From: Apostichopus japonicus | Taxonomy: Eukaryota; Echinodermata; Holothuroidea; Aspidochirotida; Stichopodidae | Assembly (NCBI RefSeq): GCF_037975245.1 | Contig: NC_092579.1 | Coordinates: 6,819,001 to 6,883,000, forward strand | Reading direction: 5' to 3' | DNA length: 64,000 nt | Part shown: one piece after another, positions 33,079 through 45,580 of the stretch | How the letters are laid out: each line of letters begins with the position of its first letter | Position numbering within the stretch: the stretch's first letter is position 1 | Translations under genes and position numbers: made by a program | Notes under the pieces: generated by a model | What the model saw: the letters and a program-made list of their open reading frames with translations, nothing else | Told to the model about the DNA's origin: nothing | Database searches by the model: none

Positions 33079-34727
33079 TGCAGTAGCTTGCCCGAATCTT
33101 TTTCAAATTTTCGCCCGACAATTCCATGATTTTCTTTATTTAGCATCATGATGCCCGAATATTTCCGTGTAACACCACCGTAAGCGCAGTTCATCTGGGC
33201 TACCACGCTTTTTGCACGATCAATTTTTTTCTTCTAACTAGTCAATTGTATACCTGGACCAAGGGCGGCGGAACCGGGGGGCACAGGGGGCACGTGCCCC
33301 TCCCCCACTTTTCCTCAGGTTAGAAATGTGCCTTTTTTCTACATAAAACTTGAGGTGCCTCAAGTTAGCAAGAGGCCAGGGAACCAGAATGAACACTCGG
33401 GAAGGGCCGTTTCCGGCCATCTGAGGGGTTTGTAAAACCAAAACTTTTCTAAAAGCACGCTCCGCGCCAACCGATGGTGGCGCTCCGCTCAGATAGCCGT
33501 GCATACAACTTTGCAAATCCTGGCTAAGCCCGTGACTTTTAACGAATTTCTGTGAGTCAAACTCAAAGCATTTTCGAATGGAAAAAAATTTGTTAAGATA
33601 TTAACAAGAAAAAAACTCTAATTCGGAAGATTCCTACATTAGCAACTAGCATGATTTCACCTCATTTTGTCTCAAAAGAAAACTTGTTCCTTGTTTCCCA
33701 ATTTGCGCATTGGATATTGCAGTGCTAGTATGCATATTTTGCTTGAGGGGGGGGGGCGTTGATGGAGTGATGTGTATACACAAATAAGATAATACAATAA
33801 GAGTTATAAAGGGTACTGAATATAACGCTGCATCATTCCAATCGAATTTCTGCAAAGTGCCCTTTGATGTCGGTGCCCCCCCCCCCCAGATTAAAAGTGC
33901 TCCCGCCGCCCTTGACCTGGATATCCCCGACATGAGTGTATAAAAGAAACATTTTCTTTTTCATGGATGGTGGGGGGGGAGTGTCTATAAGCCTAGAAGT
34001 ACAGGTTTATCATATTCTTTGTTACATTTTATACTTTTTTGTGAGACAAATTGCAGTCTCACCCGACACAGCGACATTATCCCGCCTACGTGTCGTTGAA
34101 CAATGTTTTTCTGGAGGTAGCTGAGTACTGTGTTAAAATAATAAATAAGGTAACTAAATATAGCAGCTTCAAAAATATACTGTCCCATTTTTCCCCTTCA
34201 AAGTGATCTTACAATTTTTTCTTCTTCTAATTTACCAAATTTTTGGGGAACTGTAAATTTCTAAAACGTGAGATTATAAAATAAAGAATGTTTAGATGCA
34301 ACTTGCAAGGCCTCAGAAGTGCCGTTTCCGGCAATCTGAGAGGCATTGTGTGCCAAAAATGTTCTTGTTCGCTACGCGCCGCTTAGATAGTGTCACGGGA
34401 ACTTTCGGGCACAAAATGTTCTGCCCCCCCAAACTGAAATGGTCCCGTACGCCTTTGATGTCAACTTCACTCAAGTTAAAAGTGCATGAAAGAGAAATTT
34501 TTTTTTTGCATTTCTGTCACCAAAGTTGCACATCTTTTTGGATGCTATTTTGCCTCACAGGTGCCATCTCCTGCGATCTGGGGGGTGCTGAAATCTCAAA
34601 TTTTCTCTGTACGCTCCGCGCCAACCAAGGTGGCGCTCCGCTCAGATAGTAACCTCCGGCCCCCCCCCCACTAGAAAGAACAGCCCCCCATGGCCCCCCC
34701 ACTCAAAAAATCCTAGCTACGCCACTG
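32279..34727. mobile_element. hAT-like outer element with perfect 8-bp TSD
   Basis: The termini are CAGTGGCGTAGCTACG and CTAGCTACGCCACTG, flanked by GACCTCAT at 32271-32278 and 34728-34735. G/C homopolymer runs follow both ends. The interior carries a second hAT-like element (32904-34457). Without it the host element is about 0.9 kb. No transposase is visible. Confidence 0.92.
32904..34457. mobile_element. hAT-like element nested in the outer element
   Basis: The termini are CATAGGCGTACG and CGTACGCCTTTG, flanked by ATGCCAAC (32896-32903) and ATGTCAAC (34458-34465), an 8-bp duplication with one change. It includes a (TA)n run at 33031-33074. It is the fullest copy of the family also seen at 1-858 and 50708-51644. 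Confidence 0.88.
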
Positions 34728-34864
34728 GACCTCATATCCATCCACAATCCAGCAAAGTTTTGGAACTTGTTGAATTGTCGAAATTTGAGTGTTGACAAGA
34801 AGAGTCAAATGGTGTTGATGAAATCATGAAACTCCAAATATTGAATATTTCATGTGTAAATATC

Positions 34865-35848
34865 TGTCACAACTTCCGTGGGATAATACAAAATGGCACC
34901 CTCTAGCGCCCCTCTGTTGCGACCCCGGGTTTTTCCTTTGGCCTTCAAAGCCGATAAAAATAAAATTTTAGATAGATTCAGGGAAGTAAACTCAAAGGAC
35001 CAAAAGACTACTGAGATGTTTCTGAAAGTTAACAAAACGATATATTTACAATGATACGATCTCTACTGATTTGTACAAGGATTATTGGTACTTGAAATTT
35101 GGAATATTACAGACAGATTTTACAAGATTATACGGCCGTTAAATTTTTAAAAGATTACTTAACTTATCTTACGCGGCGCGTGCCGGCTCTCGGTTCCTTT
35201 CGTAGCTGTTCTGACCTCCTTGCGTCACCAACAACGATGTCGGGATTTCTCCCTCGTAGGCTGGTATCCCGTGACTTGGTCAGGAGCAAAACCGTTCCCC
35301 GCTGGTCCAATTCGACTCAACGTTTGTATCCCAAGGATGGCTTCCTCCTGGGTGAACTCCGAAAACTCTGCCGAAGTCACGCCTGTCCCGGTTAAACGAC
35401 GCACCAATCTAATAAACAAACAGTCCACCGGTTCCTCCGTCCGTCCCCTCGATTAATCTTTTATCTCAGATGAATTTCTTTTTACAATAGATCGGAAAAC
35501 TCTGAACTAAACTCTTCCTCACCGAAAATATCTCTTCTTATATATAGCCGGGTTTAATCTCCCGAAAGTTCTTTTCCAGGAATCCTGACAGAAAAACATC
35601 GAGAATCATCCATGTCTCGAAGATACGACTGATAGTGCATCGTTCATTGGTCGACGATATCCGGTCACCTGCTAAAAATTACTTCCCGTATGTTCTGGAA
35701 ATTTGCACTCGTTAATACCGAATAGCGCCATCATTTCTCGACGCTTCCAGAAAAAACGCACAAGTTGTCAGTCACGACGAGTGACCTACTTATCACCCTG
35801 ACCAGCATATACTGAATACACGTACAATGAATAAAGTCGTTCGTGACA
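34865..35848 (-). mobile_element. Solo LTR of an LTR retrotransposon
   Basis: Read on the minus strand it starts TGTCACGAACG and ends TTGTGACA, i.e. TG...CA termini with short inverted ends. It is flanked by the perfect 5-bp duplication ATATC at 34860-34864 and 35849-35853. A TATATATAAG box lies at about 35547-35537 on the minus strand. No internal gag/pol region adjoins, so it is a solo LTR left by recombination. TGTCAC ends suggest the Gypsy group; this is inference. Confidence 0.88.
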
Positions 35849-36039
35849 ATATCGTCATACAAAGTCACAATTGGAAATGCAACATTATTTATTTGTTTAT
35901 ATCTGTAAAACTTCCAAATTTTGTGAAACAAATTCACTTGATTTGGAGGAAGTGGAAAATCTGAGTAAAATAGTAAAAAAAAATGCTAATAAAAGTTGGA
36001 TTTTCAACTTCCTGGAATTTTTTCTGGTTCGAGTTATTC

Positions 36040-36490
36040 TTAAGTCTTCCTAAAACAATGAACTAAAGCTTTTTTGAATGCAGCCCGATATGAGGCATTG
36101 GTCACACGCGTAAAATGAACGGATTGACAGCAGAATTCAGATAAAGTAAGGCTTGTCCAAGAAATATTACATTGTCATTTAACTCAATGATGATTCCAAA
36201 CAGTTGTAAGAAGGATAAACTCGTGAAATAAAATTGAATTGGAGAATTACAGAGAAAAGATACGAGCACATATATGAGCAACATTCTGGTTACTGCTCTC
36301 TGGTTTGCACGTTTCTTATTGATCAGTTTTTGCTTGTTAGACGACAGTGAATCACTCTGCCTTGATTTTCTTACTATCCAGAGAAATCCTAGGATGGATT
36401 GTTTGCCAGTGAGTCTTCTCTGCCGACATTGAGTAATCATCGGTAGAGGCAATCTCGTTTTCGCATAATAACGAATGATTACCAACATGT
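36040..36490 (-). pseudogene. Broken class A GPCR copy, third intracellular loop to C-terminus
   Basis: Matches the two intact receptors from the serine-rich loop (SLSSNKQKLIN) through TM6 (RAVTRMLL then FLCNSP) and TM7 (LLYLNSAVNPF) to ASYRAAFKKA. Small insertions in the NPxxY region shift the frame and bring in a stop, and the loop is shifted upstream. TM1-TM5 are missing. The fragment lies about 0.6 kb downstream of the intact copy at 37108-38388. Confidence 0.88.
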
Positions 36491-37107
36491 CTCATTGAAT
36501 CGGTCTTTCTAGTAAGTTGATGGATTAACAGCCCAATTGAATGTACCATATTCAATGGGTGTCTTTCCTCTAATGTACATGTATGGGTTTCGCTTCAAGT
36601 GCAGTTTTAGGTGAAGTATAAGTGTATATAACGGACCACTATGCTCACTATTGAACCCGTGCTCTTAAAACCCTATAACTACACGCCACTGCTCACAAGT
36701 CGACAAGGGTGAATTCAGTTTCACCTTCTCCCATATCTACTATACGTGTTTACTGAACATGATCAGACCTTACCAAGTAATAATAATAACATCCTTCACT
36801 CGTTGATTCAATAATAACTATGGATCTCACTTCAGTGAAAAACATAAACAGTCGTTTTTTGGTATTCTGAGTGATTGACTAATTCACAAATTATTGCACA
36901 GTACACTGGCCCATATATAAAACAACAGTTCAACAACAATAACAATAACAACATAAATGACAACAACGAACAAATAAAGGCTATGATACTATGGAAAGCT
37001 CTTCCACTATCTATTGTTAAAAGCTTCAGATTAATTGGCAACGCCCTTAAACTGAACGGTATGTTAAAAATGAATGTTAAAAACGAGTGACCGCATAACA
37101 TTGTTTT
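36491..37107. other. Gap between the receptor pseudogene and its intact paralogue
   Basis: AT-rich, with short AAC/AAT-type repeats at about 36930-36970. No coding seen. Confidence 0.6.
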
Positions 37108-38388
37108 CTACTTCTTAAACATGCAAGGAAATACAGCTTTCTTGAAAGCAGCCCGATATGAGGCATTAGTCACACCGTAAATGAATGGATTGACAGCAGA
37201 ATTCAGATAAAGTAAGGCTTGGAAAATGACCAATAGAGTGGCATTAAGCTGGACGTAGATGCCAAATAATTGCAATATGGATAAACTCGTGAAATAGAAT
37301 TGGATAGGGGAATTGCAGAGAAAGAATACTAGCCCATTTATGAGCAACATTCTGGTCACTGCTCTCTGGGTTGAGCGATATTTGTCAATAAGTTTTGGCG
37401 TATTGGACGAAGATATTTTACCTCCGAGAGTTATTACACTTTCGCGGGGCATGTTAGACGAGATTGTAGTCATGTGAGATTCTTCGGCAGACAAAGAATA
37501 TAAACTTCCGGTGGTTTGGGTCGACGGTACAATCGTCACAGAAGTCGAGAAGTCGGTTTCTTCTACCGCCGCACCGCGATTATCATAGCAGACCATGTCA
37601 GGTTTATGGGTAGATTCCCATTTCCGTAGTTCGTAAATGATCCTGATATAAAAGAACAGATTTGCGAATAAGGCGATATAAAATGGCAACGCTTGGATGA
37701 TACGGCCCAATAAAGATGCCAATTCGCTCACGCTTGTACACACGGCGATTCTCTTTGGAAAAGTATCATATTTACCATTTTCGGGATATAGCAAACAATA
37801 CCATATCGGTATTCCCCGGTATGGTATTAAACTCAAGACAATGATCACGGCGATTGAAAATGCTACTAGGAATTGTCTTCTTGTTCTTTTGCCACCGATA
37901 AAAGAGCGATGCCGTAACGGTTTGCAAACGGCGTAGTACCGTTCAAGTGAGATCAAAGTCATGAATAACAAGGAACAATAGTACGTTAATTCAACAGATA
38001 CATTGATTGCACATCCAGCGGAACCAAATATTCTGGAGTTGCTATCAAGAGTCAGTGGCGAGATGTACCGTAAATACCGCTCACCGAGACCGAGAACGAA
38101 GACACTGATATCGACGGTCGCCAGAGCGCAGAGATACTTGTTAAGATTGGTCCTCATGGAGGGAGTCTTCCAAACAACAAACAGAAAACAACCATTAGCG
38201 AGAAGACCAATAGCTCCTAGAACTGGTAAAATGGCCATTTCAAACGGATCGAATGTCCGAACATAATTCTGTAGTAAATCTTCATTTCGAAAGTCTAATG
38301 TGACGTATGGACATGATTCTTCGTCGTATCCGATATTGTCACTGTTCACAGATGTCATAGCCGTCGTGAAGTTCGCAGCGGTCGCCAT
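37108..38388 (-). CDS. Class A (rhodopsin-like) peptide-type GPCR, copy A
   Basis: Single exon of 426 residues; ATG in a good context (AAGATGG). Seven membrane segments can be seen. TM1 is at about 51-73 (Asn65 in LLANG), TM2 has Asp93, Cys126 is the TM3 extracellular Cys, and an ERY motif at 149-151 is followed by YAVCKPL. Pro235 is in TM5, CNSP is in TM6 and NPFIY is at 400-404. The third intracellular loop is long and serine/threonine-rich. It has an Asn-linked site in the N-terminus (NFT) and a short basic tail. Unusually the TM4 Trp is absent, and the TM6 CWxP motif reads CNSP. The ligand is unknown; overall pattern suggests an FMRFamide/TRH-like neuropeptide receptor group, at low confidence. 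Confidence 0.9.
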   Translation of the reverse strand: MATAANFTTAMTSVNSDNIGYDEESCPYVTLDFRNEDLLQNYVRTFDPFEMAILPVLGAIGLLANGCFLFVVWKTPSMRTNLNKYLCALATVDISVFVLGLGERYLRYISPLTLDSNSRIFGSAGCAINVSVELTYYCSLLFMTLISLERYYAVCKPLRHRSFIGGKRTRRQFLVAFSIAVIIVLSLIPYRGIPIWYCLLYPENGKYDTFPKRIAVCTSVSELASLLGRIIQALPFYIALFANLFFYIRIIYELRKWESTHKPDMVCYDNRGAAVEETDFSTSVTIVPSTQTTGSLYSLSAEESHMTTISSNMPRESVITLGGKISSSNTPKLIDKYRSTQRAVTRMLLINGLVFFLCNSPIQFYFTSLSILQLFGIYVQLNATLLVIFQALLYLNSAVNPFIYGVTNASYRAAFKKAVFPCMFKK

Positions 38389-39044
38389 CTTGGTTGAAGA
38401 TACTTACAAAAATCCGTCAGCTAGAAAATTTGGATGAACATCCTTATTATAAGAATGATGTAATGATACACAAGTGAATTCAATACATCCGGTTCAACCG
38501 ATCGTAAACATGAACTACAAAAGCATATTTTTGTGCAGAAACTTTCAAGACGATACGTATGAATTGCCTGCAATTATAGAAACGAAATTGATGTTCTTCT
38601 AAAAATGATATTGGGCCAACATTCTACAGCACATGAAAGATTGCACCGAGTGTCCCTCGTCTCTTCCGTGGAATTAGGCCTCTATTAAAAACAGTGCAGA
38701 CGTTTGTACTGTTGTGTCCAATATAGCGGGTAGGCCTATGCCATTACAAAATCCATTTGTTATGGACCTTTGTTTGGCTTAGTAATGACAATCACTAACT
38801 AAGGCGACTTATCCGCTATCAGAATGTCACGTTTCTGCCACCTTCACAAACGTGCATAGCTATTCTTCTTAAGAATCACTTCAAAAGGATTTTACGGAGA
38901 GGGTGGGTCTCTTTTGATAGAATGTGCTTGTGGAACTGGCTTTTGTAACAACTTCTATTATATTCAGTTAATTCATTGTAATCCTGTTTGACGACCGGCT
39001 CCAACTATAGGATTTGGAGTGCTTTCATTTTCCTAGTAAAAAAA
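38389..39044. other. Upstream region of receptor copy A
   Basis: No coding seen. It should contain the receptor promoter, but no clear TATA box was identified. Confidence 0.5.
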
Positions 39045-39985
39045 TCCGAACGCTGCTCATGAGAGGCTTAATGGGGTCTAAAATTGCCTCAATTGACCCA
39101 ATTTTTGCACCACATGAACTGCCATTAATGCTCTTCAACATGCAAGCCACAAAAAAAAAAAAAAAAACAGATCCTGATTGATAACATAATGAAAAAGATG
39201 TTCTCCTTCTGCATTTTGGCACTTTTCCTGAGATGGGAGAACACTCGGGCGGATATATTCTAATAGGAGTATATGCCACCGTATAACTGGTAAACAGTCA
39301 AAAGTTAACAACTCTTCCAGATCGTTGCTGCTAGAATGGTTATTGGATGATGAATGGGTAACATAACCACAATTTGAGTGAAAATATAGTCCTATACATT
39401 GATATATACATTGGCATATTTTGAGTCATCATCAGTCTTTTTTATGCTTGGAAGTTGTAGGGATTGCCATAAATTATGTATGGTCTAAAAATCTGGAGGA
39501 TTTAAGGCATTTAAGAAAATCCTGGGTGAAACAATAAGATTCCGCAGTGAGAGTTCAGATGGGTAAGGGAGCACTATATGCTAAAATTTGACATCTTCTG
39601 GCTCAATATGTAAACAGTCATGAATGTGCTGTGATAGCCCAAACCATTTCAGCTACCATAAGGTGACATGTCTGTCATGAAATCTATGCTCAGGTGGCTT
39701 TGAAAAGTGACGAATTTAGTGTGTAAGTCAATGAAACAAGTAATTGTGGTACGGCACCAATACGTTGAAAGGTGGCATACTCCTATTACAGTCTATATCC
39801 ATCCGCCCGATTGTTCTCCTATCTCAGGAAAAGTGCCAAAGAGCAGCAGGAGAACATCTTTTTTGACAGGATCTGGTTATTTGTGGCTTGCATGTTGAAG
39901 AGCGTTAATGGAAGTACATGTGGTGAAAAATGGGTAAATTGAGGCAATTTTAGACCCCTTTAGGCCTCCCAGGAGCAGCGTAAGA
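39045..39985. mobile_element. Foldback-type repeat element
   Basis: Arms at about 39045-39285 and 39770-39985 are inverted copies (for example GGAGTATATGCCACC on the left and GGTGGCATACTCC on the right). The middle resembles 47690-48000 (shared GGTCTAAAAATCTGGAGG). A shorter related piece follows at about 40170-40240. Target-site duplications were not found. Confidence 0.72.
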
Positions 39986-41306
39986 AAAATGTTTACTATA
40001 CTGAGTGAAGAGGTTTGTTTACAAGTGGCGAAAACTTCAGGCTCTCTTAGCAAAAAATCTGCGCAGTCATGGTACGTAAAATTGATGGCGCCATGAAAAG
40101 CCAACCTGTCAGCTATCCAGTGATGGGTAGCGTTTAGCTAGTGAGAACTTTTATCTACCACATTGCTTTTGTGAATTAGTCTGTAAGTCAATTGAGCAAT
40201 TAATTGTGGTACGGCACTAATACGATGAAATCTTTGAAATGACGTTGCACAGATTATAGTGTAATATATCCATGTATCTCCCAAGCGCAGTGTGCGGGTA
40301 CTGTGGAAGTTAACGTTGATATGTTGTTGACTTTCACGATCGATACTTACGAGCCGCAACTCGAAGCTAATATACAGTGAACTAGAATGTACGTCACATT
40401 ACGTCAATCTTTAAAAAATAACTGCTGCGATACTGGTTAACAGTATGACATAATTACTTCTAGCAAACCTTATATATTACCATAGCACGAAGCTGCCGGA
40501 AAAATGTCAGTGTTTTCTAGTTTTGTATGGGTATCTTTGGTACCACATGTTATACCGATAAGAGTATTTGAAAAACGTGACATTTTGAAATAAATATAAG
40601 GGCTGTGTCTCAAAACGAAGACCTATAACAGGCGCGTATCCAGGATTTTCTAACCCGGGGGGCGTGAATTACTATCTAAGCGGAGCGCCACCATCGGTTG
40701 GCGCGGAGCGTACAAGAAAATTTCTGGTTTTGATACCCCCCAGATCACCGGAAATGGCACTTCTCGGGCTTGAAAATGAGCAACCAGATGTACACTTTTG
40801 CCTGAGAACCAAGTATTTCCCAAAAGTTTTTTTTTCCATCCATAACCTTTTTAAAGATTGTCACCAGTCACACATCATGTTCGACCTCATTGCATGTCCT
40901 ATGGATCATTGCTTTTGTAGGTTATTCTACGTCACGGCCCACAATATCCGAAAGCCCCACTTTTCAAGGTTTTAAGCCCATTACTTGTTGAGAATTTGAA
41001 AATTCACTTTTCTCGTGAATAAAATCACTTGAAAACATACCCATAATGTTGCACAAAATTCAATCTATAGACAACCAATATAGAAAAACCTCCTTGAACC
41101 CCTAACAGACAGGTCAAAATTGAACGAGTAGAGGAAAGTATGATGAAGAATGTTGGTGAGGAAATTTTTGAAATTCCGACACAGGTAATTTTATTGGTGT
41201 AGAAATATTGCAACCTCTTATAATGGCTTTTACAAAACTTGGTTGAAGGAACAGAAAAATAGCAGATATTTCCGATATCAGGTATATCGAAACCGAACAC
41301 TTCACT

Positions 41307-41734
41307 CATAGGCGTAGGTCCCGTAGGAGGCGGGGGCTGCATCCCCCCCAATTGTTTTCCCTTTTTTGGGGGGCACCTACTGAAAGAAAAATAAATAGCA
41401 ATGAATAGCTTAAAATGATCTCCTTGGTAATTTAAATAAAGTTGTAAGCTTGGCCGACATTACTACTGTAAAAGAGAGTTTTGACATAAATGGATCAGTA
41501 TGCTTTTTCTCCATCTACATAAGACATTTGGTTGTTTACATTAGCATCCGGCGGTATACTGTGCAACTTTGACGGACCGTGCGGTACACGATGCCATACA
41601 ATGTAATGACCGATCTTGCCTATATGATATTGGCATCGACATGTTGAATGCGCGCTTCTCGCGCGAAAAATGTTGGCTTTTTTTTCGGGCAAGTCATTAC
41701 AGCCCCCAAATCCAATCTGGCTCCTACGCCTTTG
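41307..41734. mobile_element. hAT-like MITE nested in the composite repeat
   Basis: The termini are CATAGGCGTAGG and CTCCTACGCCTTTG. Flanks are ACTTCACT (41299-41306) and ACTACACA (41735-41742), 6 of 8 alike. The related copy at 51946 is preceded by ACTACACA, supporting this as the original target site. Confidence 0.72.
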
Positions 41735-42254
41735 ACTACACACATTGACAGTTTTTGAGGCTGTACATCGTGGAACATGCATTTAAATGCTCATTGATAT
41801 GATGTTATATCTGCTCTTTGCTTTACAAATTCGAACAGGCGTGTAGCGAGTAATTGCCAAGGGAGGGCGAAGCCTGTAGGCAAACTATCTAAGCGAAGCG
41901 CCACCATGGGTTGGCGCGAAGCGTACAAGAAAAATTTTGGCCGAAAATGCCTCCCAGATCGCTGGAAATGACACTTCCCAGGCCTTGTAAGTTGCATCTA
42001 AGCATTGTCTATTTTGAAATTACTAGCGATGTCATAAAGAAAATTTGCTCGGGGAGGGGGCGACCGCCCCCTTCCCGAAATGCGTTATGTTCCCCGACGA
42101 CTCGGTCGAGTTCAAGTACATTAGTGAGAGAGGAAAAACGGAAACGTCAAAAATGGAGTTGTCGGGGTAAGGGGTAGGGTGAGGCGCACACCCCCTCCGT
42201 AATCCTTGATCTGTCACTGGCTACCCTGTGTATATAATAGGGATCTTTCTCTTC

Positions 42255-42400
42255 CCGAGGTCTTGGCTATCTTCTACTCCCTCCTTTTCTCCTTTTTCTC
42301 TCTTTTTTCTTTTTCTTTTCCCTTCCTTCCTCTCCTCCTTTTCTTTTTCCCCCTCCTTTTCCCTTTTTTCTTCTCTTTTTTTCTCTCCTCTTTTCCTTAC
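42255..42400. repeat. CT-rich low-complexity tract
   Basis: Almost pure pyrimidine on the plus strand. A similar tract is at 52870-53010 in the related repeat. Open frames across it are compositional artefacts. Confidence 0.85.
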
Positions 42401-42867
42401 CCGGGGGGCGCGCGCCCCCAACGCCCCCCCCCTGGATACGCACCTGTATAAGGTTTCATTTCTAGTTCGTTAGACATCATTTTCGGCATTTTGGCTAAGA
42501 TCATGTGACTACGTAATTGAAACAGTACAAAGTAGATCGCTCACCAAAAATTGACCTTTGCACTTGCTTACATTTTTGCAGTATAAATTCAGATCACGCC
42601 TGTGAGTATACTACCGATACGCTACTTTTACGCTACGGTAGTGTAACAGTAAGGTTGCACACCATTCTTTTGGTTTTTAATGTTATTGTTGATAGCCACG
42701 CGATGATGTTGGCATACCATCGTATTGTTACTTTCTTTGTATATGTTAATTTGCACGTGTTGTTGTAGCATGATGCATCTCAGTTATGTTGGTAATTGTG
42801 TTAGTGTAAGGTATTAGATAATTGCTTGCAACTGTTATACTGTTGCACCCAGTGAAATCATTTAGTC

Positions 42868-42950
42868 ACTAATCCCGCTGTTAATCCCGCTGTTAATCCC
42901 GCTGTTAATCCCGCTGTTAATCCCGCTGTTAATCCCGCTGTTAATCCCGC
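42868..42950. repeat. 12-bp tandem repeat, about seven copies
   Basis: Perfect or near-perfect copies of TTAATCCCGCTG, ending in a variant CCCGCGTATGG. No flanking structure recognised. Confidence 0.95.
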
Positions 42951-45354
42951 GTATGGCAAGTCATGTTTTGATTTTTGTTTTCCATTTAAAATATAATATT
43001 TTGTTATTTACGAGATCTTCAATTCAATTAATATAGTGATCTCTGATTTAAGGTATTTGTAATTCAAAGCCCTTTTCTTCAAATTAAAAGCATTTTGTAT
43101 TTCGAATTAGGTTTTTTTTTTTCTGACAGAGAAAGTCAAAGTCTTATGGCTAACTCTAATAGGAGATATATTATTTAATTCATGACTATATATGAGGGAC
43201 ATCTTCAATGTATTTAAAGATATCTTCAAAAGGACTTAATGTTAGCTACAACTTATAAAATATATGCTAATTCATTTGAATACATATTTCAGTCCATTGA
43301 GTCGAAATGAAGCTTATACTTGTTAAATATGCATATATCACTGGGGAACGTGGTAGTCACAACAAGTCTACGACCAATTTCTCCAAAACTGATATATAGG
43401 AATAGTCTTTCGTAACAAAATCATTTTGGAATGTAGGAGGCCTACATATGTCGAGACCTGCCGTGTGGGAGTTCATATATAAGTGTGATCGAGAGAACTG
43501 GAGAAAAACTTTCAAGCAAACCTCCCTTCCCAGGCCTTATCAAAAATTTTCCACCTATTACTGAAACCTGCAGACAAAACGAACCTTACAATGTTAGCAA
43601 GAGACTTTCATCTAACCTCACCAGTCAGTAGAGACAAGATGATTCGTCGTACGATCAATTCCATGTTTGTATATTACTATGGTGACGACAACGTCATGTT
43701 CAGGATGGGGTGGGGGTGGGGGGGGGGGGGTGGGCGTCAGAGTAGCGTAGGTGAAGCCTTACCGTGAGGAACACACCTCTGAACGTGAAACGTTTTCGCG
43801 TGTTTGCAATATAGTTAGGAATAAAACTTTGGAAAATTTCCAATCGATAGTGGGGATTACACGTTCCAACTCGTTGAGATATATAATAATAATAATAATA
43901 AGAAGAAGAAAATGTTGGTTCGTGGTTATGATCACGTCCGTATGAATATTATATGCTTTAACATCTAAAAACTAATGAGACCGCATATATCATTGATGTA
44001 ACGTTACTATTATTTGTTAATTACTAATTAGCTATTAGCACAAAATGACACACACGCCCATCTGCTTGCTACATGTGAGTAACGCATAACATATAGTGAT
44101 GTTTCCAAAGTCATTAATTCTGCAGGCATTAGACATTTTGGGACTCGCTCTTCGAAGTACTTTGACTTGACATGTTATAAATACTGTGATTGAGTTTAAA
44201 GCGCTCAAAACACGATCATGTTGAGACTCGATTCATCAACATTACTGCTTGATCAAATACCCGACCACCCCCCCCCCCCCCCCACCACCCTCCACCTCTC
44301 TCTCTCTCGCTCTCTCTCTCGGTTCCCATGCCCTGCTAAACATAGAGATAGGAAGTTTCACTATACATGCATGCATACACTTCAGGAAACGTCTGGTAAA
44401 AATGCATTCTCACTTTTTTTTAAAACAAATAACATATATTAATATAATAATTTATAAAAACAATCAATTTTTAGTGTATTTATCCGAAGAAATAAACACA
44501 AAAGTAGAAAGCAGAACCGTACAGGACATCACTTCTGAAATAAACGTTGTTACCAATTCACACGTTCACTGTATATCGTTCGGACTGTACAACATGCAAA
44601 TGAGCCCATTGCCCTGTTCGGGTTCTAATGTCAAGGTGTGGTCTGCGAACACTTCCAGGCATGACATACCAACTGTTAAGTTTCGCGTTGTGTCTGCAAA
44701 ACTTAATAAAGGGAAGGGGGGGGAGGGAAGGGTGGTGGGCTGGAAGGGGGGATGTGGTGTCATCTGATGCCACACAGAGCGGTAGTATTGTTCAGAAAAC
44801 TGAACACGCTCGCGTATCGACAATCAATTTATGGGAATAAATATTGTTACGGAAACGACATGTAAATAATTCGTATTCCGACGGAAGGATTTCCAAGGGT
44901 ATTAACGCATAAAAGAAAATATGTACGAGGTTTGGTATGGTATTTTGAATAATAATATTTCTATATTCTACGAGTAATCTGGATTATAATGGTGAATAGT
45001 ACAAATAGTTGAATAACAAAAAGTACAGTTAACTTATAAGGCGCTAGAATAGAAACAAAAATACCGGTAACGTTTCTATGGAGACTACATGGTCAGAAGT
45101 CGATCAAATCGATGGTGTAGTATAGAGCTGGGCTTTTGCGATGATCCGTGATAGAGAGTGCTTCATCAAAAGGCGCTGCGCGGAATTACTAAATTGATTT
45201 AAAGTTAATCCAAGGATATTTCAATTTGTTATATAGTGGGATGCACTTCAATTTGCTGGATTGATGTCGAATATGACATGGAAAATGGAAAGTCCATACC
45301 GTTGTAGAAGTTATGAGATATTTAGATTGTAAAAAGTCACATAGTAGGATTAAT

Positions 45355-45580
45355 ATTTGGAATAAGTTTTTTTTTTTTCTAATAGGGTTGTGATGAGTGG
45401 AACGGTTTGCCTGAGAAAGTTGTACTGCAAGTTGTGTCAATGGGTTTAAGAATGCTTTGGACAAGCACTTTAAGCATTGTAATCCGGTCTGAGTGTTTGT
45501 GTCTTCACGGTGTGTTTTCCTCTCTCTATAGGTTCTACTAAACTACTAAACTAAATTAAACTAAATGATGAAAAGAAATT
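45355..45580 (+). mobile_element. LINE 3' end remnant
   Basis: Across a frameshift, the plus strand reads SNRVVDEWNGLPEKVV and a later LDKHF-like segment. This matches the conserved C-terminal motif of many non-LTR reverse transcriptases. It is followed by a short AAACTACTAAACTAAA-type tail. Heavily decayed. Confidence 0.6.

Larger units (their letters stand above)
40629..42446. mobile_element. Composite hAT-like element
   Basis: The ends are CAGGCGCGTATCCAGG and CCTGGATACGCACCTG, a good inverted pair typical of hAT. The 8 bp on each side do not match, so it may be rearranged. It contains the GC-rich family motif near 40675-40705 and 41885-41925, the element at 41307-41734, and a CT-rich run at 42255-42400. 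Confidence 0.65.

Noticed and set aside
35225-35428. Minus-strand frame resembling a small protein
   Set aside because: It lies inside a solo LTR and has no recognisable domain.
40621-42454. 8-bp target duplication for the composite element
   Set aside because: ACCTATAA and TATAAGGT are not direct repeats, so no duplication is claimed despite good inverted ends.
42206-42473. Open frames in CT-rich DNA
   Set aside because: Low-complexity pyrimidine tract within a repeat; the same occurs at 52751-53122.
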